Shown here in pieces: positions 17,592-25,392 of a stretch of DNA of 64,000 nt (its first letter is position 1; every line of letters begins with the position of its first letter). The stretch covers positions 1 through 64,000 of the forward strand of contig CALEPV010000093.1 of NCBI GenBank assembly GCA_937910905.1, given 5' to 3'. The DNA is from an uncultured Prevotellaceae bacterium. Its GTDB lineage: Bacteria; Bacteroidota; Bacteroidia; Bacteroidales; Bacteroidaceae. The notes beneath the pieces were generated by a model, which was given only the letters and a program-made list of their open reading frames with translations, ran no database searches and was not told the DNA's origin. The position numbers were made by a program, and so were the translations under genes.

Positions 17592-18650
17592 TCACACAAC
17601 GTTGACCTCCGGCACAATGCGTATGCCATAGCGGGTGTACACATCGTCCTGCACGGCCTTGCACAGCCGCAGTATGTCCTGCCCTGTGGCGCCGCCGGTA
17701 TTGACTAACACCAGTGCCTGACGCTCGTAGACTGCGGCCGGTCCCAGCGAATGGCCCTTCCATCCACACTGCTCTATCAGCCATCCGGCAGGAATCTTCA
17801 CGTGGTCGGCATCGACATCATAGTGCGGTACCGTGCCATCGCCACCCTGCGATGCATACAGGGCAACCACGCGCTCGTAGTCGGAGCGCGTCACTACAGG
17901 ATTCACGAAGAAGCTGCCGGCATTGCCCAGCACTGCGGGGTCAGGCAGTTTGGCCTGTCGCACAGATATGATTACATCGCGCAGCTGACGGGCCGTGAGG
18001 CTGTCCTCAGCTATGCCACGTGCTGCCAGCGTGCTGCGCAGACCGCCATACTCCAGGCGAGGCGAGAAGTTGCGACTCAGGCGAAACGTCACATGCGTCA
18101 CGGCGTATAGCCCGCGCAGGTCGGTCTTGAAGCGGCTCTTGCGATAGCCGTAGCCAAGCTCCTGGCACTGGAAGCTGCGTACCGAGCCATCCATCAGGCT
18201 TACCACCTCCACGGTGTCTATCACATTCTTGGCCTCCACGCCGTATGCTCCGATGTTCTGCACAGCGGACGCTCCGACCTCGCCTGGTATCAACGACAGA
18301 TTCTCCAGTCCGTACCAACCCTGGGCGATGGCATAGTCCACCCATTCGTCCCACACGATGCCCGCGCCCACGCGCACACGTACCGTTTGAAGTTCTGCAC
18401 CGTCAGCATCATCCAGCAGCTCTATCGACTTGATGCACGAATGCAGAATTGTGCCCTCGAAGTCGGCAGTAAAAAGCAGGTTGCTGCCCCCGCCGATATG
18501 TAGCAGCGGCTGTGGATTACCCTCCGCATTGCGCTGGGCTATGAATGATTGCAGGTCGGCGATAGAGTCGTAGTCTACCACCTGACGGGCTCGCACGTCA
18601 ATACCGAAGGTGTTGCGCCCAAGTAGGGATGTATCTGTCGATGTTGTCAT
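17592..18650 (-). CDS. murB: UDP-N-acetylenolpyruvoylglucosamine reductase
   Basis: A flavoprotein of 352 residues that reduces enolpyruvyl-UDP-GlcNAc to UDP-MurNAc in peptidoglycan synthesis. The FAD-binding segment HIGGGSNLLF lies near residue 50, NIGAYGVEAKNV near 130, the Ser-containing catalytic segment NAGSFFVNP near 250, and the C-terminal Glu in IVPEVNVV. The gene is preceded after 3 bases by the DUF4348 lipoprotein gene, so the two form an operon with the MBL hydrolase. Confidence 0.94.
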   Translation of the reverse strand: MTTSTDTSLLGRNTFGIDVRARQVVDYDSIADLQSFIAQRNAEGNPQPLLHIGGGSNLLFTADFEGTILHSCIKSIELLDDADGAELQTVRVRVGAGIVWDEWVDYAIAQGWYGLENLSLIPGEVGASAVQNIGAYGVEAKNVIDTVEVVSLMDGSVRSFQCQELGYGYRKSRFKTDLRGLYAVTHVTFRLSRNFSPRLEYGGLRSTLAARGIAEDSLTARQLRDVIISVRQAKLPDPAVLGNAGSFFVNPVVTRSDYERVVALYASQGGDGTVPHYDVDADHVKIPAGWLIEQCGWKGHSLGPAAVYERQALVLVNTGGATGQDILRLCKAVQDDVYTRYGIRIVPEVNVV

Positions 18651-18653
18651 AGT

Positions 18654-19562
18654 TCAATTCTCGAATCCGGTGAGCTTCCAGTGCCCATTGTCGCGACGGA
18701 AGTAGAACAGCGCCTGGAAGCCGCCGCCGAAGCCCTGCATCTGCATGACAATCCTGTACGGGTCGTGGTACGACTGTCCGTAGCGTATGTTGGTGATGGC
18801 GTCGTGAGGCAGTTCGGGTGCAAACTCCCGCCACTGGTCGCTGTCAATGGTGCCCTCGATGATACCCTCGTCACTGTTGTCGTCGGCAGTGACATAGTGG
18901 AGGTGCGGTGCCAGATGCCGCTGCTGGTACAGGCTGTCCGTTGCAAACTGGCTGTAGAAGTAAAGGAACTCGCCCAGCGGGTGGTGGTCGAAGTCCTCAT
19001 TGTCTATTGATACAAGAATCCACTGCCCGCGCTCATCACGCTCGAAATGCAGTGTGGTGATGGTGTGGCTATGAAGGTATATCTGCTCCACAGCTGCACT
19101 GGCCTCAACAGGCGTCTCGCTCATCTGCATCATCTCCGTCTCCGAGTTCCACAGTACTGTGCAGAAGTCCTGACGCATGAACAGGTAGCGGTGCTGCCAC
19201 TCGGACGCGGCAATGGTGTCGGCATCTGCGCCATCGGTGGTCACGACCATTGGAAAACTCACGCGCTGACGCTGGAAAGAGCTCTTCATGTCGAAGTTCA
19301 CCACGAAGTCGTCGAACACCTCGTCCACTGTATGCGACACCGGCTGCTGTTCCATCAGGTCCTCCTCGGTGGGCAGGCTGTCGACCGGCGACGGCAGCTG
19401 AGCGGTGGTATCGGTGTTGACATGCACCTGATCGACCTCAAAGCCTAGGCTCTGCATAGGACTCTTGCCTCCGCAGGCACCAAGCAGCACACACCAGAGA
19501 CTGATTGCTACAGGTTTAGCTGCCCACAGGACAGCCGCGCGCATTCGATGAAAAGGCTTCAT
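18654..19562 (-). CDS. DUF4348-type lipoprotein
   Basis: A 302-residue predicted lipoprotein. Starting at 19562, the signal MKPFHRMRAAVLW... ends in LGAC with Cys30 lipidated; a longer frame from 19640 would add 26 residues that spoil the signal peptide. An acidic, proline-containing linker follows (residues 35-75). The globular domain opens with DDFVVNFDMKSSFQRQRVSFP and closes with YFRRDNGHWKLTGFEN, a pattern I associate with the Bacteroidales DUF4348 family, whose function is unknown. A CAAAAGTA (-7 on this strand) at 19614-19621 supports the start. The gene is divergent from pheS. Confidence 0.75.
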   Translation of the reverse strand: MKPFHRMRAAVLWAAKPVAISLWCVLLGACGGKSPMQSLGFEVDQVHVNTDTTAQLPSPVDSLPTEEDLMEQQPVSHTVDEVFDDFVVNFDMKSSFQRQRVSFPMVVTTDGADADTIAASEWQHRYLFMRQDFCTVLWNSETEMMQMSETPVEASAAVEQIYLHSHTITTLHFERDERGQWILVSIDNEDFDHHPLGEFLYFYSQFATDSLYQQRHLAPHLHYVTADDNSDEGIIEGTIDSDQWREFAPELPHDAITNIRYGQSYHDPYRIVMQMQGFGGGFQALFYFRRDNGHWKLTGFEN

Positions 19563-19665
19563 AACGCAAGTACAAGTAACACTTTGACGATACCCTTTTG
19601 ATATAAAAACGCGCAAAAGTAGTGTTATTTTTGCTTGCATGGCACGCTGTTTGGCAGGAAATCTC

Positions 19666-19673
19666 TACCTTTG
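19666..19673 (+). promoter_or_regulatory. -7 box of the pheS operon
   Basis: TACCTTTG, 35 bases before the pheS ATG. I saw no convincing -33 element at the usual spacing. Confidence 0.5.
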
Positions 19674-19707
19674 CAAAGTTTTTGGCAAATATCAATTTAC
19701 CCATACC

Positions 19708-20727
19708 ATGCTTGATAGAATACGTCAATTGATGGAGGAGGTCAACAACCTCCACGCTACAACGCCCGCTGAAGCCGAGCAACTACGCATACGTTTCCTA
19801 AGCAAGAAGGGCGAAATCGCAGCCCTGATGAACGACTTCCGCTCTGTACCGGCCGAATTGAAACGTGAGGTAGGACAACGCGTGAACGAGCTGAAGAATC
19901 TGGCCACAGAGCGTATCAACCAGCTTAAGGCCGAGGCAGCAGTGGCCGAGACCACTACCAGCCATATTGACCTGACACGTACCGCCTACCCGATACAGAT
20001 AGGCACCAGACACCCTCTGACCATAGTCAAGAACGAGATAGTGGACATCTTCAGTCGCCTGGGATTCACGCTGGCAGAAGGTCCCGAAGTCGAGGACGAC
20101 TGGCACGTATACTCCTCCATGAACTTCGCCGACGACCATCCGGCACGCGACATGCAGGATACATTCTTCGTCGAAGCCCACCCGGACATCATACTGCGCA
20201 GTCACACGTCCAGTGTTCAGGCACGTGTGATGGAGCGTCAGCAGCCACCTATACGCGTGATATGCCCGGGCCGCGTGTACCGCAACGAGGCAATCTCTGC
20301 CCGCGCACACTGCTTCTTCCACCAGGTTGAGGGACTGTACGTAGACGAGAAGGTATCGTTCAAGGACCTGAAGCAGGTACTGCTACTGTTTGCACAGGAG
20401 ATGTTCGGCAGCGAGACCAAGATTCGCCTGCGTCCCAGCTACTTCCCATTCACAGAGCCATCGGCCGAGATGGATGTCAGCTGCACAATCTGCGGCGGAA
20501 AGGGATGTTCGATGTGCAAGGGCGAGGGCTGGCTGGAGATTCTGGGCTGCGGTATGGTCGACCCGGCCGTGCTCGAGGCCAACGGCATAGACAGCACACG
20601 CTACTCCGGCTACGCCTTCGGCATGGGCATTGAGCGCATAGCCAACCTCAAGTATCAGGTCAAGGACCTGCGCATGTTCTCAGAGAACGACGTGCGATTC
20701 CTGCGCGAGTTCACAGCCGCCAACTGA
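19708..20727 (+). CDS. pheS: Phenylalanyl-tRNA synthetase alpha subunit
   Basis: A class II aminoacyl-tRNA synthetase subunit of 339 residues that charges tRNA-Phe together with PheT, which is not in the window. The N-terminal coiled coil (residues 1-80, with RIRFLSKKGEIAALM) binds tRNA. The catalytic core shows motif 1 around GTRHPLTIVKNEIVDIF, motif 2 around VYRNEAISARAHCFFHQVEG, and motif 3 GMGIERIANLKYQVKDLR. The start at 19708 is chosen because the upstream extension of the frame overlaps the promoter. The stop codon overlaps the next ATG by one base. Confidence 0.95.
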   Translation: MLDRIRQLMEEVNNLHATTPAEAEQLRIRFLSKKGEIAALMNDFRSVPAELKREVGQRVNELKNLATERINQLKAEAAVAETTTSHIDLTRTAYPIQIGTRHPLTIVKNEIVDIFSRLGFTLAEGPEVEDDWHVYSSMNFADDHPARDMQDTFFVEAHPDIILRSHTSSVQARVMERQQPPIRVICPGRVYRNEAISARAHCFFHQVEGLYVDEKVSFKDLKQVLLLFAQEMFGSETKIRLRPSYFPFTEPSAEMDVSCTICGGKGCSMCKGEGWLEILGCGMVDPAVLEANGIDSTRYSGYAFGMGIERIANLKYQVKDLRMFSENDVRFLREFTAAN

Positions 20728-21386
20728 TGCACCCGACAGGCATCACAGCTATGACCATGCTCTCGGTGCGTGCAGCCACACTCTGCTTTGCAGAGAAGCC
20801 TCTTTTTCAAGACCTCAATCTGGAAGTGGCAGCAGGCGATGTAGTGGGTATCAGCGGCGACAGCGGCAGCGGCAAGACTTCTCTATTGCGTGCCATCCTA
20901 GGCTTCGTGCCCCTGCAGAGCGGGAGCATAGAGGTGGGTGGCCTCGAGCTGTCGACCGACACAGCCGACATCATCAGGCGTACCACAGCCTACCTGCCGC
21001 AGGAGATAAATATTGTAGCATCGTCGGCAACAGAGCTGCTCGACACCACCTTAAGACTACGGCACCACGCGGCACAGCACAAGAAGCTGACCGAGCGGGC
21101 ACATCAGTTTGCCCTGCAGCTGGGTCTCACGCGCGAAGCACTGAACAGCACGGAGGCATCCAAGCTGTCGGGCGGACAGCGGCAACGACTACTGCTGGCT
21201 GCTGCACTGGCATCGCCGGCACCGCTACTGCTGCTTGACGAGCCAACGTCGGCACTCGACCAAGGCAACGCACAGACGGTGGCACAGCTGATACACCAAG
21301 TGTGCGAGGACGAGCACAGAGCAGCCATCGTAGTGAGCCACAACCCCGACCTATTCCAGCATTGCCATAACGTAATAAACCTATAA
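20727..21386 (+). CDS. ABC-type ATPase subunit
   Basis: A 219-residue stand-alone nucleotide-binding domain. Walker A is SGDSGSGKTSLLRA (residues about 43-56), the Q-loop is in YLPQEI, the signature LSGGQRQRLLLAAAL, Walker B LLLLDEPTSALD, and the H-loop VVSHN. No permease gene adjoins, so the membrane partner is elsewhere or the protein has a soluble role. The first ATG overlaps the pheS stop (TGATG), suggesting coupling; alternative starts at 20751 or 20757 would remove a few unstructured residues. The substrate cannot be inferred. Confidence 0.85.
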   Translation: MHPTGITAMTMLSVRAATLCFAEKPLFQDLNLEVAAGDVVGISGDSGSGKTSLLRAILGFVPLQSGSIEVGGLELSTDTADIIRRTTAYLPQEINIVASSATELLDTTLRLRHHAAQHKKLTERAHQFALQLGLTREALNSTEASKLSGGQRQRLLLAAALASPAPLLLLDEPTSALDQGNAQTVAQLIHQVCEDEHRAAIVVSHNPDLFQHCHNVINL

Positions 21387-21391
21387 GCGCC

Positions 21392-22306
21392 ATGAAAGTT
21401 GCATTGATACAGCAGGCGTGCACCGCCGACAAGGAGGACAACATCCGCCGCCTTGAACACAGTATTGAACAAGTGGCAGCCGAAGGTGCTGAACTGGTGG
21501 TACTGCAGGAGCTGCACAACACCCTGTACTTCTGCCAGACCGAGGACACGCGCAACTTCGACCTCGCCGAGAGCATACCCGGTCTGTCGACTGCACGCTT
21601 CGGCACGCTGGCCAAGCGGCTGGGCATAGTCATTGTGACCAGCCTCTTTGAGCGCCGCGCCGTGGGCCTATACCACAACACGGCAGTGGTCATCGAGCGC
21701 GATGGCACCATCGCAGGCGTGCAGCGCAAGATGCACATCCCCGACGACCCAGCCTACTACGAGAAGTTCTACTTCGCACCCGGCGACCTCGGATTCCAAC
21801 CTATAGCGACATCCGTGGGACGCATCGGCGTACTCATCTGCTGGGACCAGTGGTACCCGGAAGCCGCACGACTGATGGCTATGGCCGGTGCAGACATGCT
21901 TGTCTACCCCACCGCAATAGGCTACGACAGGGGCGACACACCAGCCGAGCAGCAGCGCCAGCGCGATGCATGGCAGATTGTTCAGCGAGGCCACGCTGTG
22001 GCCAACGGGTTGCCGGTTATAGCCGTGAACCGTGTAGGACACGAGCCCTGCCCCGCCGATGCATCTACAGGCATCGACTTCTGGGGCAGCAGCTTCGCCT
22101 GCGGGCCACAGGGAGAACTGCTGGCTCTGGCATCGGGCAACGATGAACAAAACATCGTAGTGGACATCGACATAGAGCGGAGCGAGCAGGTACGACGCTG
22201 GTGGCCATTCCTGCGCGACCGCCGCATCGATGCTTATGCCGACTTGACAAAGCGTTTCATCGATGCCAGCACGCCATCCGCAAATCCGCGCCGCCAAAAC
22301 ATGTAA
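21392..22306 (+). CDS. aguB: N-carbamoylputrescine amidase
   Basis: A nitrilase-superfamily hydrolase of 304 residues. The catalytic triad is visible as Glu40 (VVLQELHNTLYF), Lys113 (GVQRKMHIPD) and Cys150 (GVLICWDQWYPEAAR). The segments HIPDDPAYYEKFYFAPGD and TAIGYDRGD are characteristic of AguB, which converts N-carbamoylputrescine to putrescine in the agmatine route. Its usual partner, agmatine deiminase, does not adjoin here. It is the last gene of the pheS-ABC-aguB operon and is followed by an intrinsic terminator. Confidence 0.9.
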   Translation: MKVALIQQACTADKEDNIRRLEHSIEQVAAEGAELVVLQELHNTLYFCQTEDTRNFDLAESIPGLSTARFGTLAKRLGIVIVTSLFERRAVGLYHNTAVVIERDGTIAGVQRKMHIPDDPAYYEKFYFAPGDLGFQPIATSVGRIGVLICWDQWYPEAARLMAMAGADMLVYPTAIGYDRGDTPAEQQRQRDAWQIVQRGHAVANGLPVIAVNRVGHEPCPADASTGIDFWGSSFACGPQGELLALASGNDEQNIVVDIDIERSEQVRRWWPFLRDRRIDAYADLTKRFIDASTPSANPRRQNM

Positions 22307-22341
22307 TGTCACACACGAGACATATGTAATGTCACACACGA
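22301..22341. repeat. Short direct repeat at the 3' end of aguB
   Basis: ATGTAATGTCACACACGA occurs at 22301-22318 and again at 22324-22341. The first copy contains the aguB stop codon. Confidence 0.8.
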
Positions 22342-22344
22342 AAC

Positions 22345-22378
22345 AGGAGGATGCCCAGTTACGGTGTTCTCCTTTTTG
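22345..22378 (+). terminator. Intrinsic terminator of the pheS-ABC-aguB operon
   Basis: AGGAGGATGCC (22345-22355) pairs with GGTGTTCTCCT (22363-22373), with G-U wobbles, around a 7-base loop. Five Ts follow directly. Confidence 0.75.
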
Positions 22379-22380
22379 TA

Positions 22381-22607
22381 TTAAGTGATGGTTAAGGTGG
22401 GTTCTATTAATTCGCTTTGTCCTATTTGAAGCTTATTTTTGAGTGCAGAGTGTCAGCTGATGAGGGAGCATAGCGGGCTATGTGACCGAAGAAGCTGACA
22501 CTCTGCACCAAAAAGAAGCGGAAAGAGGGCAAAACGTTAATCACATTATTCATCATTTATTAACGGTGGGAATTAATAGAACCCACCTTATTTAACCATC
22601 ACTAAAT
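22381..22607. repeat. Dispersed palindromic element, type C
   Basis: A 227-bp element with outer ends AAGTGATGGTTAA and TTTAACCATCACTAAA. The next arm is GGTGGGTTCTATTAATT, paired near the other end. An inner 16-bp stem is perfect: GTGCAGAGTGTCAGCT (22443-22458) with its complement (22493-22508). The centre is CATAGC-GG-GCTATG, i.e. the A/B hairpin with one compensatory G-C to A-T pair change. Confidence 0.87.
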
Positions 22608-22708
22608 CAATATACAAGGAATCACATCGATTTTGGGTACAACAAATTGGACACCCTATCTTGCAAGGTACAGAAAAGGGCAAAGGCCGCTGCCAGCAGC
22701 AGCCCCTT

Positions 22709-22900
22709 GGGAGCGCGGGCGGCTCGCCTGCAAAAGTCCCCTTTATCCTATCGGCTACATATGATTTTGGGAAATATGATATCACTAATATCACTAATCG
22801 GTGTATGTCCATGTATATCAGGGACTTCAATCAGTGCAAAAGCACGTGCAAATGAGTGTAAAAGTGATATTATCCCTGGGAGCGCAGGCGGCTCGCCTGC
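22709..22900 (+). repeat. Dispersed repeat type E copy 1 with flanking REP-like hairpins
   Basis: Two direct copies of a 24-bp unit with the hairpin core GCAGGCG-GCT-CGCCTGC (first copy one mismatch) lie at 22709-22732 and 22877-22900. They enclose about 145 bp containing GATATCACTAATATCACTAA and GTGCAAATGAGTGTAAAAG. The inner part plus one hairpin recurs in reverse at 51249-51408. With element C this occupies most of the stretch 22307-23061; the rest holds only the LruC promoter. Confidence 0.85.
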
Positions 22901-22970
22901 ATGATAGAAACAAGCCAGCAAAAGTTAAATCAATAAATTGCACACTGACGGGCAAAATATGCCATAATTG

Positions 22971-23002
22971 TTTGGTTCGCTAAACCATGTTGTGTACTTT
23001 TG
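22971..23002 (+). promoter_or_regulatory. Promoter of the LruC lipoprotein pair
   Basis: TTTG (22971-22974), 20 bases, TACTTTTG (22995-23002). The start site falls near 23009, downstream of the first in-frame ATG (22987), which fixes the real start at 23062. Confidence 0.72.
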
Positions 23003-23061
23003 CACAATACTATAATGAATATGCGCACGTGTTCTCGCGTGCAAAACAACAAGGTTTACAT

Positions 23062-25380
23062 ATGTTCAACATCACCAAGCAGGTTTGTTTCGCGACTGTG
23101 ATAGTCACTCTTTCCTTGGCATCCTGCACCAAGGACTACTACGATCCAGAGTACATGCAAGAGCAAGCACGCAATGTGTTCCCCGTGCGCAACATTGATT
23201 CCAATCAGACTTGGGAGACATCATCGCTGGTCAGCGCCACAGTTACGACTGGCTCCAGCGAGCGCCTCTACATCTATCAAGGCAACCCCTACAGCTCATC
23301 GGACAACGCCAAGCTGCTGGCAGTGAAGGAAGTTCAGGCCGGCACAACGACCGTTACTTTCGATGCGCCAACGGCTCTACAGACTATCTTCGTGGCACGG
23401 CAAACTGAGATGGGCCTGTCCGAGGCCAGGGCTGCGACAGTGGAGAACGGCCAGCTGACCGTGGACTTCACCGAATCGGCCGCCTCGCGTGCTGCACGTA
23501 AGAGTGCCCCACGCCGTGAGAAGGCCTACAGCGACTCATGGGTAGAGGACGATGTTACAGCATCCAACACAGCATACTTCCCCACAGATGCGCCTGCCGG
23601 AGCCGAGCAGTACAGAGGCGAGTGGAGCACTGCAGCCGACAAGGTGTTTGTCATCGATGGCAGCAATGCCAACCAAATCAATGTAGGCGCCGTAGGCGAC
23701 TTCTACATCAAGGGCGAAGTGACGCTCAACAGCCTCAACATCGGTTCTGTGTGGGGCGACACCAAGCAGGCTCGCATCTTCCTGCTGCCGAACTCCACGC
23801 TGCATCTGCCAAACGGCCTCTATGCCGCCTATCCTTCAACCATCAGCGTAGGCGCAGGAGCCACGCTCGACTGTGGCAGCAGCAAGATACAGTTGGCAAA
23901 CGACCTGGGTGCCATCTACAATGCCGGTACAATAACCTCCGGCGAGTTCTATTCATCAACACCACGCCAGCTCTACAATCTCGGCACAATTAACATCAGC
24001 GGCCAGTGCAACCTCACTAACATGTACGTGATGAACAAGGGCACATTCACTTCGGCCACCAAGCTGTACCTCAACAGCAGCACCATGTTCATCAATGAGG
24101 GCACACTTGATGTCAACTGGAGGCTGCACATAAACAACGCTGAGACAAAGCTCATCAACCGCGGCACCATGACCGCAGGCAGCTACTCACTCGAAGGAAG
24201 CGGTTGCACAGTCAACGAAGCCGGTGGCGAAGTAACCGTAGATACACTGAGTACACTGACCAGCAACAACTCCACATGGGAGAACGAAGGCAAGTGGACC
24301 ACCAAGGACTTCTCGCTTACCTCCATATCCCAGAACTGGCTGAACGCCTGCCAGCTGTACGTGACCAACGAATTCTACTGCACGCTGGGCGATGGCAACG
24401 GTGGCTTCAACATTGACGGTGGCGGCTACGTGGAGTGCGCCACAGCTTCTATCAGCAACATACGCATCAACCTCGGTTCGGGAGCTCAGTTCAACTGCAA
24501 GGGCACAGCCACATTCGGATGGACCAACCCAAACAACCACGGCTTCTATGGCGTGGGTGACGAAGCTGGTGTAGCACGCTTCAAGCAGACCGTTGAAAGG
24601 ACTCCAGGCCAGGCCAATGCCATGCAGTACGGCGGCAACCTTATCGTGGCCTGCGACAATCACTTTGCCCTGGTCATCGACGGCGATGCCGGCGGCAACT
24701 ACAAGGTACACGGCTCCAACGTGACCTTCAGTGCCTACAACGGCGGCATCACAGCCATCGCAGCCTCCAACTGCGCACCTGGTGTAACGCCCACCCCCAC
24801 CCCACTGCCTACTGAGCCTCAAGTGTACACCTATGCCTTCGAGGACATGACCATCCACACAGGCGACTACGACTTCAACGACGTGGTATTCACAGTCTCT
24901 GCCCCGATAGACAACAAGGTGACTCTGACACTGATGGCTGCCGGTGCAACCAAGACGCTGTCGCTCTGCTGGAAGAAGACACGTGGCAACTCCGACAACA
25001 TCGAGACCATATTCGCTGACATACATACAGCACTCAACGTGCCTGCCGGCCAGATGACCAACACATTCATCGACGGCCACAACTCTGCCACACCAGTGGC
25101 CACAGTCATCGAGGTGCCCGAAGACTTCAACCTGACGGACAATGGCGACTTCTTCATAGCCGACAGCTACGGCACCGTTCACCTGCCACGCTTCACCGAG
25201 GGCTTCCAGGCCGGCGATGTACCCTACGCCATCTGCGTACCCGGCAAGTGGCTGTGGCCTGTGGAGTTCATGGTCATCAACGAAGCCTACCAGAAGTTCT
25301 CACTCTGGGCACAGGATGCCACACAGGAAATGCTGTGGTACGACACCCCCGTAGAGGATCGCGTAATAGACATATATTAA
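23062..25380 (+). CDS. LruC-domain lipoprotein 1 with beta-helix repeats
   Basis: A 772-residue predicted surface lipoprotein. The signal peptide ends in LASC with lipidated Cys22, followed by TKDYYDPEY, an acidic post-Cys segment resembling a Bacteroidetes lipoprotein export signal. Residues about 200-600 carry repeated short strands with N-x-GT turns (YNAGTITSG, YNLGTINISG, MNKGTFTSA, INEGTLDV, INRGTMTAG), suggesting a right-handed beta-helix. The last 180 residues are an LruC/DUF4842-type domain: YAFEDMTIHTGDYDFNDVVF, then VPGKWLWPVEF and YQKFSLWAQD near the end. The calcium-site-like DYDFND motif is family-typical. Function is unknown; cell-surface adhesion or matrix is only a guess. It lies 12 bases before a paralogue. 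Confidence 0.85.
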   Translation: MFNITKQVCFATVIVTLSLASCTKDYYDPEYMQEQARNVFPVRNIDSNQTWETSSLVSATVTTGSSERLYIYQGNPYSSSDNAKLLAVKEVQAGTTTVTFDAPTALQTIFVARQTEMGLSEARAATVENGQLTVDFTESAASRAARKSAPRREKAYSDSWVEDDVTASNTAYFPTDAPAGAEQYRGEWSTAADKVFVIDGSNANQINVGAVGDFYIKGEVTLNSLNIGSVWGDTKQARIFLLPNSTLHLPNGLYAAYPSTISVGAGATLDCGSSKIQLANDLGAIYNAGTITSGEFYSSTPRQLYNLGTINISGQCNLTNMYVMNKGTFTSATKLYLNSSTMFINEGTLDVNWRLHINNAETKLINRGTMTAGSYSLEGSGCTVNEAGGEVTVDTLSTLTSNNSTWENEGKWTTKDFSLTSISQNWLNACQLYVTNEFYCTLGDGNGGFNIDGGGYVECATASISNIRINLGSGAQFNCKGTATFGWTNPNNHGFYGVGDEAGVARFKQTVERTPGQANAMQYGGNLIVACDNHFALVIDGDAGGNYKVHGSNVTFSAYNGGITAIAASNCAPGVTPTPTPLPTEPQVYTYAFEDMTIHTGDYDFNDVVFTVSAPIDNKVTLTLMAAGATKTLSLCWKKTRGNSDNIETIFADIHTALNVPAGQMTNTFIDGHNSATPVATVIEVPEDFNLTDNGDFFIADSYGTVHLPRFTEGFQAGDVPYAICVPGKWLWPVEFMVINEAYQKFSLWAQDATQEMLWYDTPVEDRVIDIY

Positions 25381-25392
25381 TCCAATACACAA

